The notes beneath the pieces were generated by a model. That model was not told the DNA's origin. It worked only from the letters and a program-made list of their open reading frames with translations, and ran no database searches. This document shows, in pieces, positions 1 to 13,139 of a DNA stretch of 64,000 nucleotides; within the stretch, counting starts at the first letter, position 1, and each line of letters starts with the position of its first letter. This stretch comes from Diadophis punctatus similis (taxonomy: Eukaryota; Chordata; Lepidosauria; Squamata; Dipsadidae): contig JALIGW010000002.1 in the NCBI GenBank assembly GCA_023053685.1, forward strand, positions 164,130,534 to 164,194,533. Reading direction: 5' to 3'. A program made the position numbers and the translations under genes.

Positions 1-559
1 ATTTTTAAAAAATCCATTTACTCCCATTTTACCTCTTCTGCCTTTCTGCTCTCCTTCAAACACATGGACTTGTCCTTCCAGCCTTTATCATCTCAGAATT
101 GTGCTGAACTGCACTTTTGATCAGCCCAGATGAGCTCCAACCACAAAGAGCCATCCAGTGTGTGTCTGCATGTATCTTCATCCATTTGATCATTGATAAA
201 GATCATCAAAGTAGGGACAACTCTTATCCTGCATTTCTGCAGCTGGAGTGCTAATTCACAAGCTTGCCAGCTATTCCTTCTAAATAAATCAAATTAGTGC
301 TTCAGAAGAAGAACACAGACATTATCTCTGGAGGATCATTCCTCTAACTACATAGGGGCACATAGCTATGGGTTAGGTATTACAATATAGTTCAGAGGCA
401 GATAAATAAATGAGAGGGGATTCAACTATTCATCATTCCTTATCCTTATGTCCTCCAGTTGTATTGGAATACAAACCCCTTCTCCAGTTATGCTGGCACG
501 ATACAAGGAATATTGTAAAACACAGCTGGAAAACACTAGGTTGTGGAAGTCTGGAGTAA

Positions 560-1119
560 TAGAAATAGCACTTAGACTTATGTACCGCTTCAAGTGCTTT
601 ACAGCCCTCTCTAAATCCGGACTATAGATCCGGACTATCCCCACCCTGCTGGCCTTCCGTAAAGCCATAAAAACTTGGCTCTTCCGGCAGGCGGGGTGAA
701 TAGGAAGATCAGATTCCCCCCTTGAATGTTGTTTTTATAATTGTTTTAACTATGCCTTTTAATTTTAAATTATGATAATTGTTTTTATTGTACGCTTCTT
801 ATTCTGTTGTACGCCGCCCTGAGTCCCACGGGATTGGGCGGCCTATAAGAACGTCTATTAAATTAAATTAAATTAAATTAAATGGTTTACAGAGTCAGCA
901 GAGTAAGCAGTGCTTTACAATCCTCTCTAAGCTGTTTAGAGTCAGCCTATTGCCCCCAACAATCTGGGTCCTCATTTTACCCACCTCGGAAGGATGCAAG
1001 GTTTGAGTCAACCTTGAGCCGGTAAGATTCGAACTACTGAACTGCTGAACTGCTGGCAGCCAGCAGTCAGCAGATGTAGCCTGCAGTACTGCATTCTAAC
1101 CACTGCGCCACCACGGCTC
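560..1119 (-). mobile_element. Sauria-type tRNA SINE (split by an L2 insertion)
   Basis: Read on the minus strand, it has the tRNA-like head GAGCCGTGGTGGCGCAGTGG, the segment GGTTGACTCAGCCTTCCATC in variant form, the GGTAAAATGAGGACCCAGAT core and the AAGTGCTATT tail. Residues 560-616 and 884-1119 are the two parts. The 3' part resembles BovB-mobilised Sauria SINEs. Confidence 0.85.
631..883 (+). mobile_element. 5'-truncated L2 LINE 3' end, nested in a SINE
   Basis: It matches the 3' end of the L2 at 23223-26430: the codons for TLLAFRKAVKTWLF-like residues, the GCCGCCCTGAGTC segment, and an AAATT-type tail. SINE halves flank it. Confidence 0.85.
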
Positions 1120-2533
1120 AATTTGATCACCTAACCCTGTCCAATCCAGCTCGGCACTGAATAATGTTACAGTTAAACTTTGGGGGAAATACATTTTTCC
1201 CTTTCTTTTTCTCCATCTTGCTGATGTAATTGGTGGGCCACATGTAACTGGGTTCTTAAATTCCTCTGGAAATAAATGTTTTGGTCTTAAAACAAATGTG
1301 ATGAATTATCTTGTAGCATCATGTGGCTGTGATGCATAAATGCAATTCCTAGTATTTGGGTATTATACTTGGGACAAATGCCATCATCATAACATACTTT
1401 TAAATTCTTAGGAAGGGGAATGACTCACTAGACTAGCCTTTCTCAATAGTTATGCTGACTAGCATTGGTGTAAATCCTACCAAGGCCTCCTTCTGGGCTT
1501 GGAGGAGATCAAAGTTGAGAGGTTTTGCTTGTGTAACATTTGAGGTTGAAGCCCCGGCATCACCCAAAGGCTCAGAGAACGCATGACTGAAAGAAACTTT
1601 GTCTAAGACTTTGTTGCCGAGCAAGAGAGACAATGTTGGAGAAACTGAGAACTTAGGAGTTATGGAATCTGTGCCCCTTTTTAATGCCTATGTATGCTTC
1701 TAATTGGGAAGTTGAACAAAAAATCAACAAGATTGGAAAAGCCCTCCTGTAACACCTCCCAAAAAGCTCCACGGGTGCAGGTACCAGGTGTGAATTCAAT
1801 TTGAGGAAGGGCGTTTTTAGTTTTCAGTATGGTTCATCCATGAAAGTAGCCCTTGTCTTTCAGATGTTCTTGGCAGCTCCAACCAACAACACAAGGTGCA
1901 GTTGGGACAGAAACCTGGAGGTACAGGAAGCGGGAAGGAAGTTGAAATAGTGTTTTTATGTACAATTATTAATCTAACTTTCCATCAGGTGTTTGGAATC
2001 AAGGGACAAGAAACAAAGTTATAAGAAAGGAAGAACAAAGTGTATGTTCACAAGAAGTCTGTGCATCTGGAACTTGTCAGAGGATGTGATATAAACTCTG
2101 GAGTGATAAATGCTCTCTGGCCATTGCTGCAGGATACACACATCTGGGCCTGCTTGCTAAGAAAGACTGTTTATTGACAATGAAGCTAATTTTGCTTCCA
2201 AGAGCTTCAAACAGCAATATGTTTATTAAAGTTTTTCCAAGTGTGAGCAGGAATGAGACATGTCAAGGCTGGGGACAGCTGGGGGAGGGGTGGCTACTGC
2301 AAAGAAAGGGCTTTATACCACAGCACAAAGACTCCACATTCTCTGAGCATTGTCCCTTGCCTTTTGATCTAATGGTTAGCATGCTGGATTTCAAGCCTTT
2401 CCAGGCTTTAAACACCATTTCCAGATGTATATTTAGGGTACTTCTGGGTAAACATTTAGAATGCTTCCAAGTGACATGTTTAAACTGAGGTTGTTTCACC
2501 CCAAAATCCGTATCTGGTGATACATACATATTG

Positions 2534-2535
<2 letters not shown>
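1120..2535. other. No gene or repeat recognised
   Basis: Ordinary AT-rich non-coding sequence. Positions 1-559 are likewise featureless. Confidence 0.6.
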
Positions 2536-2580
<45 letters not shown>

Positions 2581-2985
2581 ATATGTGTGTCTGAATGTAT
2601 TAGGAATGACCAAAATAAGGATGTATGTATGTATGTATGTATGTATGTATGTATGTATGTATGTATCAGTGATGGGTTCCTACCGGTGCGGTCCACTGCA
2701 CTGTTCCGGTAGGGACCTGCCGATTGCGCAATTTGTGCGTGATGGCTCCGGTGCTGTCTTCGCTGGTCCGACGCATGGCACCATCTTTTTCTGGAATTTT
2801 GGGGCTTTTTTTTCTTCCTGCGCATGCGCAGGAAGCAAAATCGCACAAGGAGACGAGCTCATGAAATGAGATGATGCATGCACAGCGCACCGGTAGGCAG
2901 ATAAGAGGAACCCGCCCCTGGTATGTATGTATGTATGTATGTATGTATGTATGTATGTATGTATGTATGTATGTATGTATAGATA

Positions 2986-3076
<91 letters not shown>
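2536..3076. repeat. Microsatellite cluster: (CA)n, (GTAT)n, (TA)n
   Basis: (CA) 2538-2578, (GTAT) 2620-2666 and 2921-2980, (TA) 2992-3076. The MITE at 2667-2920 separates the two GTAT blocks. Confidence 0.95.
2667..2920. mobile_element. hAT-like MITE, CAGGGGTGGG family
   Basis: Ends CAGTGATGGGTTCCTACCGG and GGAACCCGCCCCTG. 8-bp duplication GTATGTAT (2659-2666, 2921-2928), created inside a (GTAT)n microsatellite. Confidence 0.85.
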
Positions 3077-3079
<3 letters not shown>

Positions 3080-3135
3080 TGTATGTGTGTATATATATAG
3101 TCTCCCTTTATTTTCATTTATCAGCAAAAAATGCT

Positions 3136-3169
<34 letters not shown>

Positions 3170-3289
3170 TATACTGTATGTAGATAGTGTGTGTGTGTGT
3201 ATGTATACACACACACACATCTATATCCATATCTATATCTATATGACTGTAACTTTGTTGCTTGTATCCTTACAATTTATATTGACTGC

Positions 3290-3635
<346 letters not shown>

Positions 3636-3647
3636 GTATATCTATAT

Positions 3648-4018
3648 CAGAGGTGGGTTCTTCCTGGTTCAGACCGGTTCACCCGAACCGGTAGCGACCC
3701 GCTGGTGACGTCACTGAACTTGATCGGTCGATGCCAGTCCATGGGCACCACCATCTTTTTTTTTTTTTGGAATTTTTTACTTTTTGGAAGGTTTTTCTTG
3801 TACTGCTGCTTGAAAGAGGGGCCTCCCTCCCGCCCCCGGGTTTATACTGACCTTTATTCCTTTGCCCAAAGCCCAGCTGATTAGCTCTTCAGCTGTGTTT
3901 CGGGCTGATTTCCAGCTACTGAGCATGTGCGGAAGCAAAATTGCATGAGGGGACGTGCACGTGCGCGCACAATGTTGCGATGCGAACCGGTGGGGAAGGT
4001 CACTAGAACCCATCCCTG
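3648..4018. mobile_element. hAT-like MITE, CAGGGGTGGG family
   Basis: Ends CAGAGGTGGGTTC and GAACCCATCCCTG. 8-bp duplication ATCTATAT (3640-3647, 4019-4026). Confidence 0.87.
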
Positions 4019-4020
4019 AT

Positions 4021-4087
4021 CTATATCTATATATCTATATCTATATCTAATCTATATCTATATCTATATACACTATATCTATCTATC

Positions 4088-4154
<67 letters not shown>

Positions 4155-4173
4155 ATCTATCTATCTATCTATC
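4021..4173. repeat. (ATCT)n array
   Basis: GATA-class tetranucleotide array with TATATC irregularities at its left. Confidence 0.9.
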
Positions 4174-4192
4174 TAGTGTGTATGTGTATATA

Positions 4193-4325
4193 CCGTGTTT
4201 CCCCGAAAATAAGACCCTGCCTTATATTTTTTTGAACCCTGAAATAAGCGCTTGGCCTTATTGCCATGCACTCAAAAGCCTGATTGGGCTTATTATCAGG
4301 GGATGTCTTATTTTTGGGGAAACTG
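4193..4325. mobile_element. TA-flanked MITE (CCCCGAAAATAAGAC type)
   Basis: 133 bp with ends CCGTGTTTCCCCGAAAATAA and TTATTTTTGGGGAAACTG, TA flanks, no coding capacity. Confidence 0.8.
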
Positions 4326-4356
4326 TATATACTCTGTTTCCCCCAAATATATATTT

Positions 4357-4492
<136 letters not shown>

Positions 4493-5071
4493 GTTCTCCA
4501 GAAGTCTTAGTCAGGCAAGATGTTACCAAATCAGAAGACTTGATACAGATAATATCTCTTTCTCTTAAATATTTTTTTCCAGAATAAACATGTCAGAACA
4601 AGCAGTAAGAAAATGTGTCGAGTTAGAAATGAAAAATAGTACCATCAAATCTTCCCTTCTAAACTTCAGTGTTTGAGAATGATTTTTTATAATTAGAATA
4701 TAATCTAGAAATGTCCTTAGATGAAGCAGATTCAGGTTCAAATTCCAGTCAGGCATGAAATTTGCAGTAGGAGATGGGAAGGAAATGTATCTGAATGAAA
4801 AAAAAAACCCTTACTCTGCACACCAATAGTATTATATTCAAGACCTATACAGTATGTCCATTAAAGAAAAATATATAGTACTATGCCGTAGGCTCTGAAA
4901 ATGATGTCTATTAAAATAGAAAATTCTGGCATTTTAGCATTGTGATCTCATAAAGGCAACTTTCTATTCAATCGTTAGGAATCTTTGGGCTGATTGCTCT
5001 CTAGGGTTGTTACGAGAGTAAAATAGTACCAAAAATTCTTGAAGATCTATGGTACACATGTATAAACATAT

Positions 5072-5447
5072 GCAGGTAGTCCTCAACTTGCGACCACAAC
5101 TGAGCGCAAAATTGCTGTTGCTAAGCGAGACAGCTGTTAAGTAAATTTTGCCTATTTTATTTTTTTCTTGCCACAGCTGTTAAGGAAATCACTGCAGCTA
5201 TTAAATTAGCAACTCAGTTGTTAAGTGAATCTGGCTTTCCCATTGATTTTCCTTGTCAGAAGGATGCAAAAGGTGATCACATGATCCTGGGACACTGCAG
5301 CTGTCATAAATGCATTTTGATCACATGACCCTGAGGATGCTGCAACAGCTGTAAATGTAAAAAAAACAGCCATAAGTCACATTTTCAGTGCTGTTGTAAC
5401 TTTGAATGGTCACAAAGTGAACTGTTGTAAGTCAAGGATGACCTGTA
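5072..5447. mobile_element. Long-palindrome MITE (GGTAGTCCTCAACTTACGACC family)
   Basis: Ends GCAGGTAGTCCTCAACTTGC and GTCAAGGATGACCTGT. Internal segments TTGTTAAGTGAATCTGGCTT and GTCATAAATGCATTTTGATC are shared with the other copies. Confidence 0.75.
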
Positions 5448-5721
5448 CATAAATAAAAAGTTTGCCTTGGGTTTGCAGAAACTCTGCCTTCATGTACTAA
5501 GCCTCCTTCCATATGTGACAAAATAAAGAGATTCAAATTAATACGTTCTAACACTGTAGTTCCAGCCCAGATTACTTTGTCTACCTATTGGTGTTACCAG
5601 ATTTGAGAGAAGAGGCAAATGCTTTTTGGGTAGGATTTTTGTGGTTCATTATGTCTGTTTGGAGGTTTAGCTGTGGAAGATCTGATATCTAATCCTTTAT
5701 GCATACCATCCTCATTGAGGG

Positions 5722-6216
5722 CAGTGGTTCTCAACCTTCCTAATGCCGCGACCTTTTAATACAGTTCCTCATGTTGTGGTGACCCCCATCCATAAAATAA
5801 TAAAATTATCAGGAAACTCAGGGGTGGGTTCTAACTTACCTCGCTGCCGGTTCGCTTCCTCCTGCGCTGCGTGGCCGTGCTTTGTGGGCGCCGCGTGCGC
5901 TTTGCGCGCGCACACATGCCCAGTGCCGAATTTTTTTTAATTGCAAAAAAAAAAAAGCTGAAAACAAGATGGCGGCACATGCACAGTGCCGGAAATTCAG
6001 CTTCTGCGCATGCTCAGAAGTTCCCATGGTACAGATAATTTTTTTTTGCAGTAGTCTATTTGCATGTGGGTGGACCCGCCTGGAGACGGATAGAAGAGCG
6101 GTGTCTCAGTTCCTAAGTCCATCGGAAATATGTTTTTTCCGATGGTCTTAGGTGACCCCTGTGAAAGGGTCATTCGACCCCCAAAGGGATCGCAACCCAC
6201 AGGTTGAGAACAGCTG
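5722..6216. mobile_element. hAT-like MITE (CAGTGGTTCTCAACC type), with a nested fragment
   Basis: Ends CAGTGGTTCTCAACCTTCCT and CACAGGTTGAGAACAGCTG. Flanks ATTGAGGG/ATTTAGGG match at 7 of 8 positions. The terminal segments resemble the URR1/SPIN-type hAT elements known from rodents and squamates. A CAGGGGTGGG-family end begins inside it at 5819; that element's right end is missing. Confidence 0.8.
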
Positions 6217-7365
6217 ATTTAGGGACAAAAATGTGCTAATCCTTCTGCAAGTTTGTTGGATGAATGTAGTTAGGTAAAGTTCTGGTTACCTTGTATAGAT
6301 GTGCTGCCTCTAATAGCATTATATTAAAAGCCCATACATTTTTATGTGGCTAGGATTATGCTGATAGATTGCTAGAATGGAGATGGGTTCTTAACATTCT
6401 CAATTGTGATACATGCAGGCATTACCTTTTGGGAGACATGCTCAAGAAAAGGACAATATTTTATGCTCAGCATTAACTCTGCAACTTAAGCCTCCGAATT
6501 CCATACCATTGGTTACTTTACGAATTGAGGGTAAATAAAATGTGTACATCCAATGTAAATGTCATGGGAGAATTCTGCCAGGCAGTGGGAACTGGACTCC
6601 CTCCCTGACCCACTGACACTCCTCCTGATGAATGTCCAGGAAGAGGGCAGTGACCTTTACTGGGTGCCAGTGAAAAATTCCTTGCTACCCACTTTCCAGC
6701 TGGGATGTGTCTCTGTGTTTATACAACCCAAAGAATCTGCAGAATTAGCCGCTTTTCATTTTGCCCTTTTTTGAGAGCCGACAGTTTAATTCCCACCAAA
6801 CAATGTTCTTTTTTCAACAAGCTTAAAATAAGCCCTCTAGGCTGCGATGCTCTGCAAACTGCTAGCGTTGTGCAAATATGGACTTGTGCAGGGAGTTATG
6901 ACACAATGGCAAGGCTATTTACTGTTTAGGAGAGGAGATGGGCAGGGTGTAAATGGGAGGGGCATTAGGAAAGTCTCAGGTCTTCATGCCCCCATATGGC
7001 TATTCTTTAAACAGCAAGAGCTTTCTTCCAGTGGATGCTGAAATACGATGAACTATATAATTCTATCCACTGTATGGAAACTTGTCCATAAACCCATTTG
7101 TATACAAGCGCATGAACATGCACACACAACAAGGGAAGGCTGTATACAAGCTGCTGAGTTCATGCAAGGATATCCACTGGAATTCCGAGGATGGAAGGGC
7201 AGGGAATATGCTCCGTGGACTTTTTCCTCCTAATCAGAACCAAGAGGTTGAATGTGTTGTGCGTGTGTGGTCTCTTTTAGTTTGGATAACGACATGATTA
7301 TAATGTAAAATAATATACAACTGCCACCACCCGCGTTATACTGCACTACTGAAGCCACACTTGGA

Positions 7366-7862
7366 ATATAGAATAGAATAGAATAGAATAGAATAGAATA
7401 GAATAGAATAGAATAGAATAGAATAGAATAGAATAGAATAGAATAGAATAGAATAACAGAGTTGGAAGGGACCTTGGAGGTCTTCTAGTCCAACCCCCTG
7501 CTTAGGCAGGAAACCCTATCCCATTTCAGAAAAATGGTTGTCCAAACTCTTCTTAAAAACTTCCAGTGTTGGAGCATTCACAACTTCTGGAGGCAAAGCT
7601 TTTCCATTCATTAATTGTTTTAACTGTCAGGAAATTTCTAGTTCTAAGGTTGCTTCTCCCCTTGATTAGTTTCCACGCATTGCTTCTTGTCCTACCCTCA
7701 GGTGCTTTGGAGAATAGCTTGACTCCGTCTTCTTTGTGGCAGCCCCTGAGATATTGGAACCCTGCTATCATGTCACCCAATATCATGTCACCCCCTAGGT
7801 CTTCTCTTCGTTAGACTAGACATACCCAATTCCAGCAACCATTCTTTACATGTTTTAGACTG
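7366..7862 (-). mobile_element. CR1 LINE 3' fragment with AATAG-type tail
   Basis: Read on the minus strand, the body ends with GGGTTGGACTAGAAGACCTC and CCCTTCCAACTCTGTTATTC, followed by (ATTCT)n (7370-7454 on the plus strand). It lies head to head with the next CR1 fragment. Confidence 0.85.
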
Positions 7863-8345
7863 TGTCCAGTTCTGGTCACCATGATACAGAAAAGATGCAG
7901 AGACCCTAGAAAAAGTACAGAGAAGAGCAACAAAGGTGATAAGGGATCTGGAGGCCATACAATGAATGGTTGCAGGAACTGGGAATGTCTAGTCTAACAA
8001 AGAGAAGACCTAGGGGGTGACATGATAGTCTTCCAGTACTTGAGGGACTTTCACAGAGAAGAGGGGGGTCAACTTATTCGCCAAAGCACCTGAGAGCAGG
8101 ACGACAAGTAATGGGTGGAAGCTCATTAAAGAGCAATCCAACCTGGAACTAAGGTGAAATTTCCTGACAGTGAGAACGATGGAACGGCTTACCTCCTGAA
8201 GTTGTGAGTAAAGGTTTTCAAGAAGAGATTGGACAATTGTTTGTCTGGAATGGTATAAGGTCTCCTGCTCAAGCAGAGGTTTGGACTAGAAGACCTGATC
8301 CAAGAAGCTTCTTCAGGGCAACCCTATGATTCTATTTCTATTCCT
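7863..8345 (+). mobile_element. CR1 LINE 3' fragment
   Basis: Sense CR1 3' region: TGTGTCCAGTTCTGGTCACC, GAGAAGAGCAACAAAGGTGA, GGTTTGGACTAGAAGACCTG, ending in CCTATGATTCTATTTC. Its homologous part forms an inverted pair with 7366-7862. Confidence 0.85.
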
Positions 8346-9164
8346 TTATAAGGCATGGCCAAATTGAACATGGTTTTAACACATGGAGATTTATGGGGCT
8401 GCCCTAAGAAAACTGCTTGGATCAGAAGCAAAACATCTTCAAGCCCAGTTGTGTTTCGAAAAGCAGTTTTGGGACAACCGTGACCTGGATGACTGAAAAT
8501 CTCGATAGACACAAACACAGCTAATTGCATAAGTCAATACAGACTAAAGAGTCCCCTTAAACTTTTCATAGTCCTATTAATTAGTCCCATATATACTATT
8601 AATCCCTTAAATGCCCAATGACAAGAGTTTAAATCTGAGTAGATTGTTTGCCCTTCATTTACTCTGTAGTAAGACAGTTTCTATATGTCACTGTGTTAAT
8701 GGAAGGCACACTTATTATGCACACTGGAGAAAGAGTCTGATGCTCATTTCACTAATTGAATTTATACCTGTTTTTATGTAAGATATTGCTACCTTTGCTA
8801 CAAGCACACACAATTTTCGAAAAAGAGGCTATGGAGAAAATGAACCTCTTTTCTTAACTCAGAGGCCTTCAAACAAAGACAACTATTCTGTTTGCTGCCC
8901 ATATATAACATTATATTTTACAGTCTCAAACACAATAGAAAGACTGGCTACTCTGAGCAACTGAATACATTTGGTTGCTGCCATGTGTGCTCTACTGAAA
9001 TGCAGCCCAGTGTGGTCAGAGTTTGCTTAAACTTTGCATCCATAGATGGAAGTGTCAAGACAGCTGGATCGTGTTTCCAGCAAAAGCTGGCTGGTAGGTC
9101 AAGTGATAGAGCTGAGTGGGTGGCTCTTCTTCCTAAAGGAAAGTTACTGAATAATGTGCCAAAA

Positions 9165-9292
9165 AAAAAGAAAGAAAGAAAGAAAAAAAGAAAGAAAGAA
9201 AGAAAGAAAGAAAAGAAAGAAAAGAAGAAAGAAAAGAAAAGAAAAGAAAAAGAAAAAACAAAGAAAAAAAGAAAAAAAAGGAAAAGAAAGAA
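9165..9292. repeat. (GAAA)n purine tract
   Basis: Imperfect AAAG repeats; reading frames across it are Lys-rich artefacts. Confidence 0.95.
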
Positions 9293-10093
9293 ATGTTCAA
9301 ATCCTGGAGGAACTGTTAAATAAAATAGTCTCTGGAAATGTTCTACAAGGGATAAGAAGATGAAGGAATACCTCTACCATAATTGCCCTGGAGTGGAATA
9401 TATGTGATATTCATTTCCAGACAAGTATTAAAAAGACAGCAGAAGGCTCTTTTAGAAGGCAGCAGATTTTCTGGCCCACACCAGATCTTCAATGAAAGAT
9501 CACAAACTCCAGGATACTTCCATCAATTCACATATCTATAGGTCTCTCTCACAGATACAAATATACTGGACCAAAGTGATCTGCACTCATGTACACTGAT
9601 CGTTCAAGCAATCTTAAAAAGGCACAATGTCATGATGTGAATAATTGCCAGTTGTGCACCTCTACTGTTTTCTAAGGTTATTGTATTTATAATCAAGCAG
9701 ACGTGATATGTTTTACTACGCATGCGTGCATTCCAGGAGTTTTTGTCAACTCCCCATTCCTTTTCTTCTTTCCGTGCCTGCCGAGGCAGTCATGAATTCA
9801 TTAGCTGAAAAGATGTAGCTTATTAATTTTTATTTTTATTACTTTTGTACTGAAATAAATATTTTGTTAATTAGATTTGAATCTCGGTTTTATTTTCTAA
9901 TGCGAATGACTTCAAGGAAGCAAGATCCAAAGATCGCCTCTGATAGGAAAATTCCTATCCTGACACACAAGTTGAGCTTCATAGACATGAAGCTGGTGAC
10001 TTCATAGACATGTCCACTGAAATGGAATTCATTTGCCATTGCTTTCTTCTGGAACTTCCCTGTCTGGTGTACAGCCCTGGGATTGCCCTGGAG

Positions 10094-10216
10094 CAGAGGT
10101 CTTAAAACTTGGCAACTTTAAGACTTGTGGACTTCAACTCCCAGAATTCTCCAGCCAGCATAGCTCTGGGAGTTGAAGTCCACAAGTCTTAAAGTTGCCA
10201 AGTTTGGGGACCCCTG
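10094..10216. mobile_element. Hairpin MITE (GTGGACTTCAACTCCCAG family)
   Basis: 123 bp, nearly palindromic. Exact 8-bp duplication CCCTGGAG (10086-10093, 10217-10224). Arms contain TTGTGGACTTCAACTCCCAG and its complement. Confidence 0.92.
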
Positions 10217-11508
10217 CCCTGGAGGAATTCCATCCAAGAACAAATGATCTTGACTTTGCTGAGTTTCCAAAACCGAGCAAGGTCTCTTGCTGAGATAGAT
10301 AAACTGACATCTTTGATTAGAAGAAAAACAATATCTCCATTTATTGGTGACTGGAAAAGTCCCTTATAGACTTTTGCCACAAAAAGGGGGGGGGGGAATG
10401 AAGTTGTGATTTATAGTTTTGATTATTAGACCTGCTAGATTATAGAAGGAAGACAGTTGCGATCTAACTTCAGAGAGAGGAATTAAAATGTAATTGTACT
10501 TACCGGTATATCTTCTGCCATGAAGAATATCAGAAGCCTCTTTATATCTTGCTCTTTTTTCTACTTTCTTCTTTTTTTTCTGATTGCACTTAAAGCTTTT
10601 TCAGTTATTTTTTTTTCTTTTTCACTTTTTCTGTTCAAATTTAGTTTGTTGCAGTTCTTACAACTTTTAATTATACACACGCATACACACACAGACACAA
10701 AGTCGAACAAGGTCAACCAGGTGTTATCATCTGCTGAGACTGACCAAAATAGATCTTAGCTCATAATTTCATTCAGCCATGGAACTAAATGATCATTGGG
10801 CAAGTCCCTCTTTTGGAGATTATGTGACCAAATAGATAGTTTGCTGAAGACAATGAAGTCAATTTTAACCCTAGGGCTGGTTAGGGAATTGTCGGCCTGC
10901 CTGTTTCTTAGAAAACAATAGTTTGAGAAAGTTCTTGACCATCCACTTTACGTGTCCCTTTTAATCTGGATCTTGGAAGTCAAAAATGAAACACTACGTT
11001 TTAAACAGTTATACATATGATTACAGACAACCGGTTATTTATCACATATTGTAAGTTTTCAAGGCATTAAAAATGAACGATAAAAAATAACAACGAATTA
11101 ATGCCAATGGAAAATTGAGAAAAGCTTTTTAGTTGCCCATCAGTGGCCAAGTATTTGACTGAGAAGACATTTGATCATTTGATCACAGTCTTTCTTTTTT
11201 TCTTGAGATGCTTGACAAGTTGATTTAAATTACAGTGCCTTTCTCCTTGCATATATAAATGAACCCGTGTAAATTATATGCAATGTTTACATCAGTTTCT
11301 ATTGTCTTTTATCCACTTCCTTGGTGAGGCGTAAGAAGTTTTTATAAACACTTTTATGGATTATTTGGACATTTTAGAAAGTATGGGACACTTGCCTTTG
11401 GATGGAAGGAAAATATTGATGTCCTTGGTTCGATCTGGAAAAATGGCACAAAACTGGCTCTTTTTTCTTTCCATTCCTAGAAGAAATTCCTCATCGGAAA
11501 AGCAGATG

Positions 11509-11826
11509 TTGTTGTTAGTTGCGAAGTCGTGTCCGACCCATTGCGACCCCATGGACAACGTTTCTCCAGGCCTTCCTGTCCTCTATCATCCCCCAGAGTC
11601 CATTTAAGCTCACGCCGACTGCTTCAGTGACTCCATCCAGCCACCTCATTCTCTGTCGTCCTCTTCTTCTTTTGCCCTCAATCTTTCCCAGCATTAGGCT
11701 CTTCTCCAGTGAGTCCTTCCTTCTCATTTGATGGCCGAAGTATTTGAGTTTCATCTTCAGGATCTTGCCTTCTAAAGAGCAGTCAGGGTTGATCTCCTCT
11801 AGGACTGACCGGTTTGATCGCCTTGA
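11509..11826 (-). mobile_element. BovB/RTE LINE 3' fragment
   Basis: The minus strand encodes LKYFGHQMRRKDSLEKSLML, GKRRRGRQRMRWLDGVTEA and AWRNVVHGVAMGRTRLRN, the C-terminus of the BovB reverse-transcriptase protein. The nucleotide stretch GTGTCCGACCCATTGCGACC is the typical BovB 3' region. 5' truncated. Confidence 0.9.
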
Positions 11827-12287
11827 AAAGCAGATAGTTTCTCTCTTTTTATAATCTTATTTTAAGCATCAGGATGGGTTAGTAGAGTTTCTGGATATTA
11901 AAACCACATCACAAGCAATTGAAGTATAAATTGTACCTTTGTGAGGCACTTAAAACTTAATCCATTTTTAAAATAGAGTAGACCTTATCAGCAAATCTGT
12001 AGATCAATTTATTTTCAGTTGTACATATCCATGCCTAAAGCAAAATCTTGAGTATGAGAAGAGTGTGACTATGAGAAGCAACTCATTGTGATGGTTGAGA
12101 TTTTATACATCTTCTGAATTGAAAAGGGTAAAACGTTTTTGGCTTAAGTCCTGAAAGCACCTCATTCTTATACAACACAATTTTCAAATGTTCTAAGTTT
12201 CTCAATAAGAATGAGTGGAAAAACTAGATTGGCGTTTATAAAGTCAGTAAACTTATTCTTAGTTATTATTATACCACGTGACTATTG

Positions 12288-12603
12288 CAATGGTGGGATT
12301 CAATTTTTTTTACTGCCGGATTTGTGGGCGTGACTTGGTGGGCGTGGTGTGGCTTGGTGGGCATGGCTTGGTGGGCATGGAAGGGAACTATGCTGTAAAA
12401 TCTCCATTCCCTCCCAATCCTCCCCACTCCAGGGGAAGGTTACTGCAAAATCCCCATTTCCTCCCGTCAGCTGGGACTCAGGAGGCAGAGAATAGATGAG
12501 GGTGGGGCCAGTCAGAGGTGGCATTCACCAGTTCTCTGAACTACTCAAAATTTCTGCTACCGGTTCTCCAGAACTGGTCAGAACCTGCTGAAACCCACCT
12601 CTG
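12288..12603. mobile_element. hAT-like MITE, CAGGGGTGGG family
   Basis: Ends CAATGGTGGGATTC and GAAACCCACCTCTG. 8-bp duplication GACTATTG (12280-12287, 12604-12611). Confidence 0.88.
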
Positions 12604-13139
12604 GACTATTGTAATTGTTCAGCTGTTATGCTTACTAGATTATTACACTAAATAAACAGGGAGGAGAATCCAAACTGCCTGTGGAGACAAGAGAGATAAT
12701 GTGGACATCCATTAAGCCGAAGAGTGTAAGCCAACATTTCTCCTTGCTTGCACAGCAGGTTGAAAAGCAAGGGCAAACTGTTAAACTATGTTCCCATAGT
12801 TCCCGCTCTCATTGGCAACAAAGCAGCACTTTTCAGTGCCATCAACAGCTACGCAAAAACTTATAGACATTTGGCAGTAGGCACCATACTTGCTCAGAGG
12901 AAGGTGTAGCTCATAGAAGCTTTTCAAAATAGTAGAGCCCTGTAGAGAATAGTGGCTATCTGGCTGGAAAACACATGTGCTCAGCCTAAGCTCCTGATCA
13001 AATTAGGGAAAACAATTACAATAGACTTATTTCATCAATTCATAACTGCCCAGTACATTAGCCCATCCCACTCAGTCAAGCAGAGAATGCATGCTGCGGA
13101 TCCCATTGGCCCAAGAATTTTGACTGGTGAGATCTAGAG

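Larger units (their letters stand above)
8346..11508. other. Intergenic sequence between listed repeats
   Basis: Apart from the GAAA tract and the hairpin MITE at 10094, I see only AT-rich unique-looking sequence, a short G run (10386-10396) and no coding exon. The blocks 4489-5071 and 6225-7365 are similar. Confidence 0.55.

Noticed and set aside
1433..1633. Small minus-strand frame near the left edge
   Set aside because: 66 codons, no domain, no splice or conservation evidence.
5819..6060. Complete hAT-like MITE inside the 5722 element
   Set aside because: Only the left end is present. No matching right end or target duplication was found, so it is described only as a fragment.
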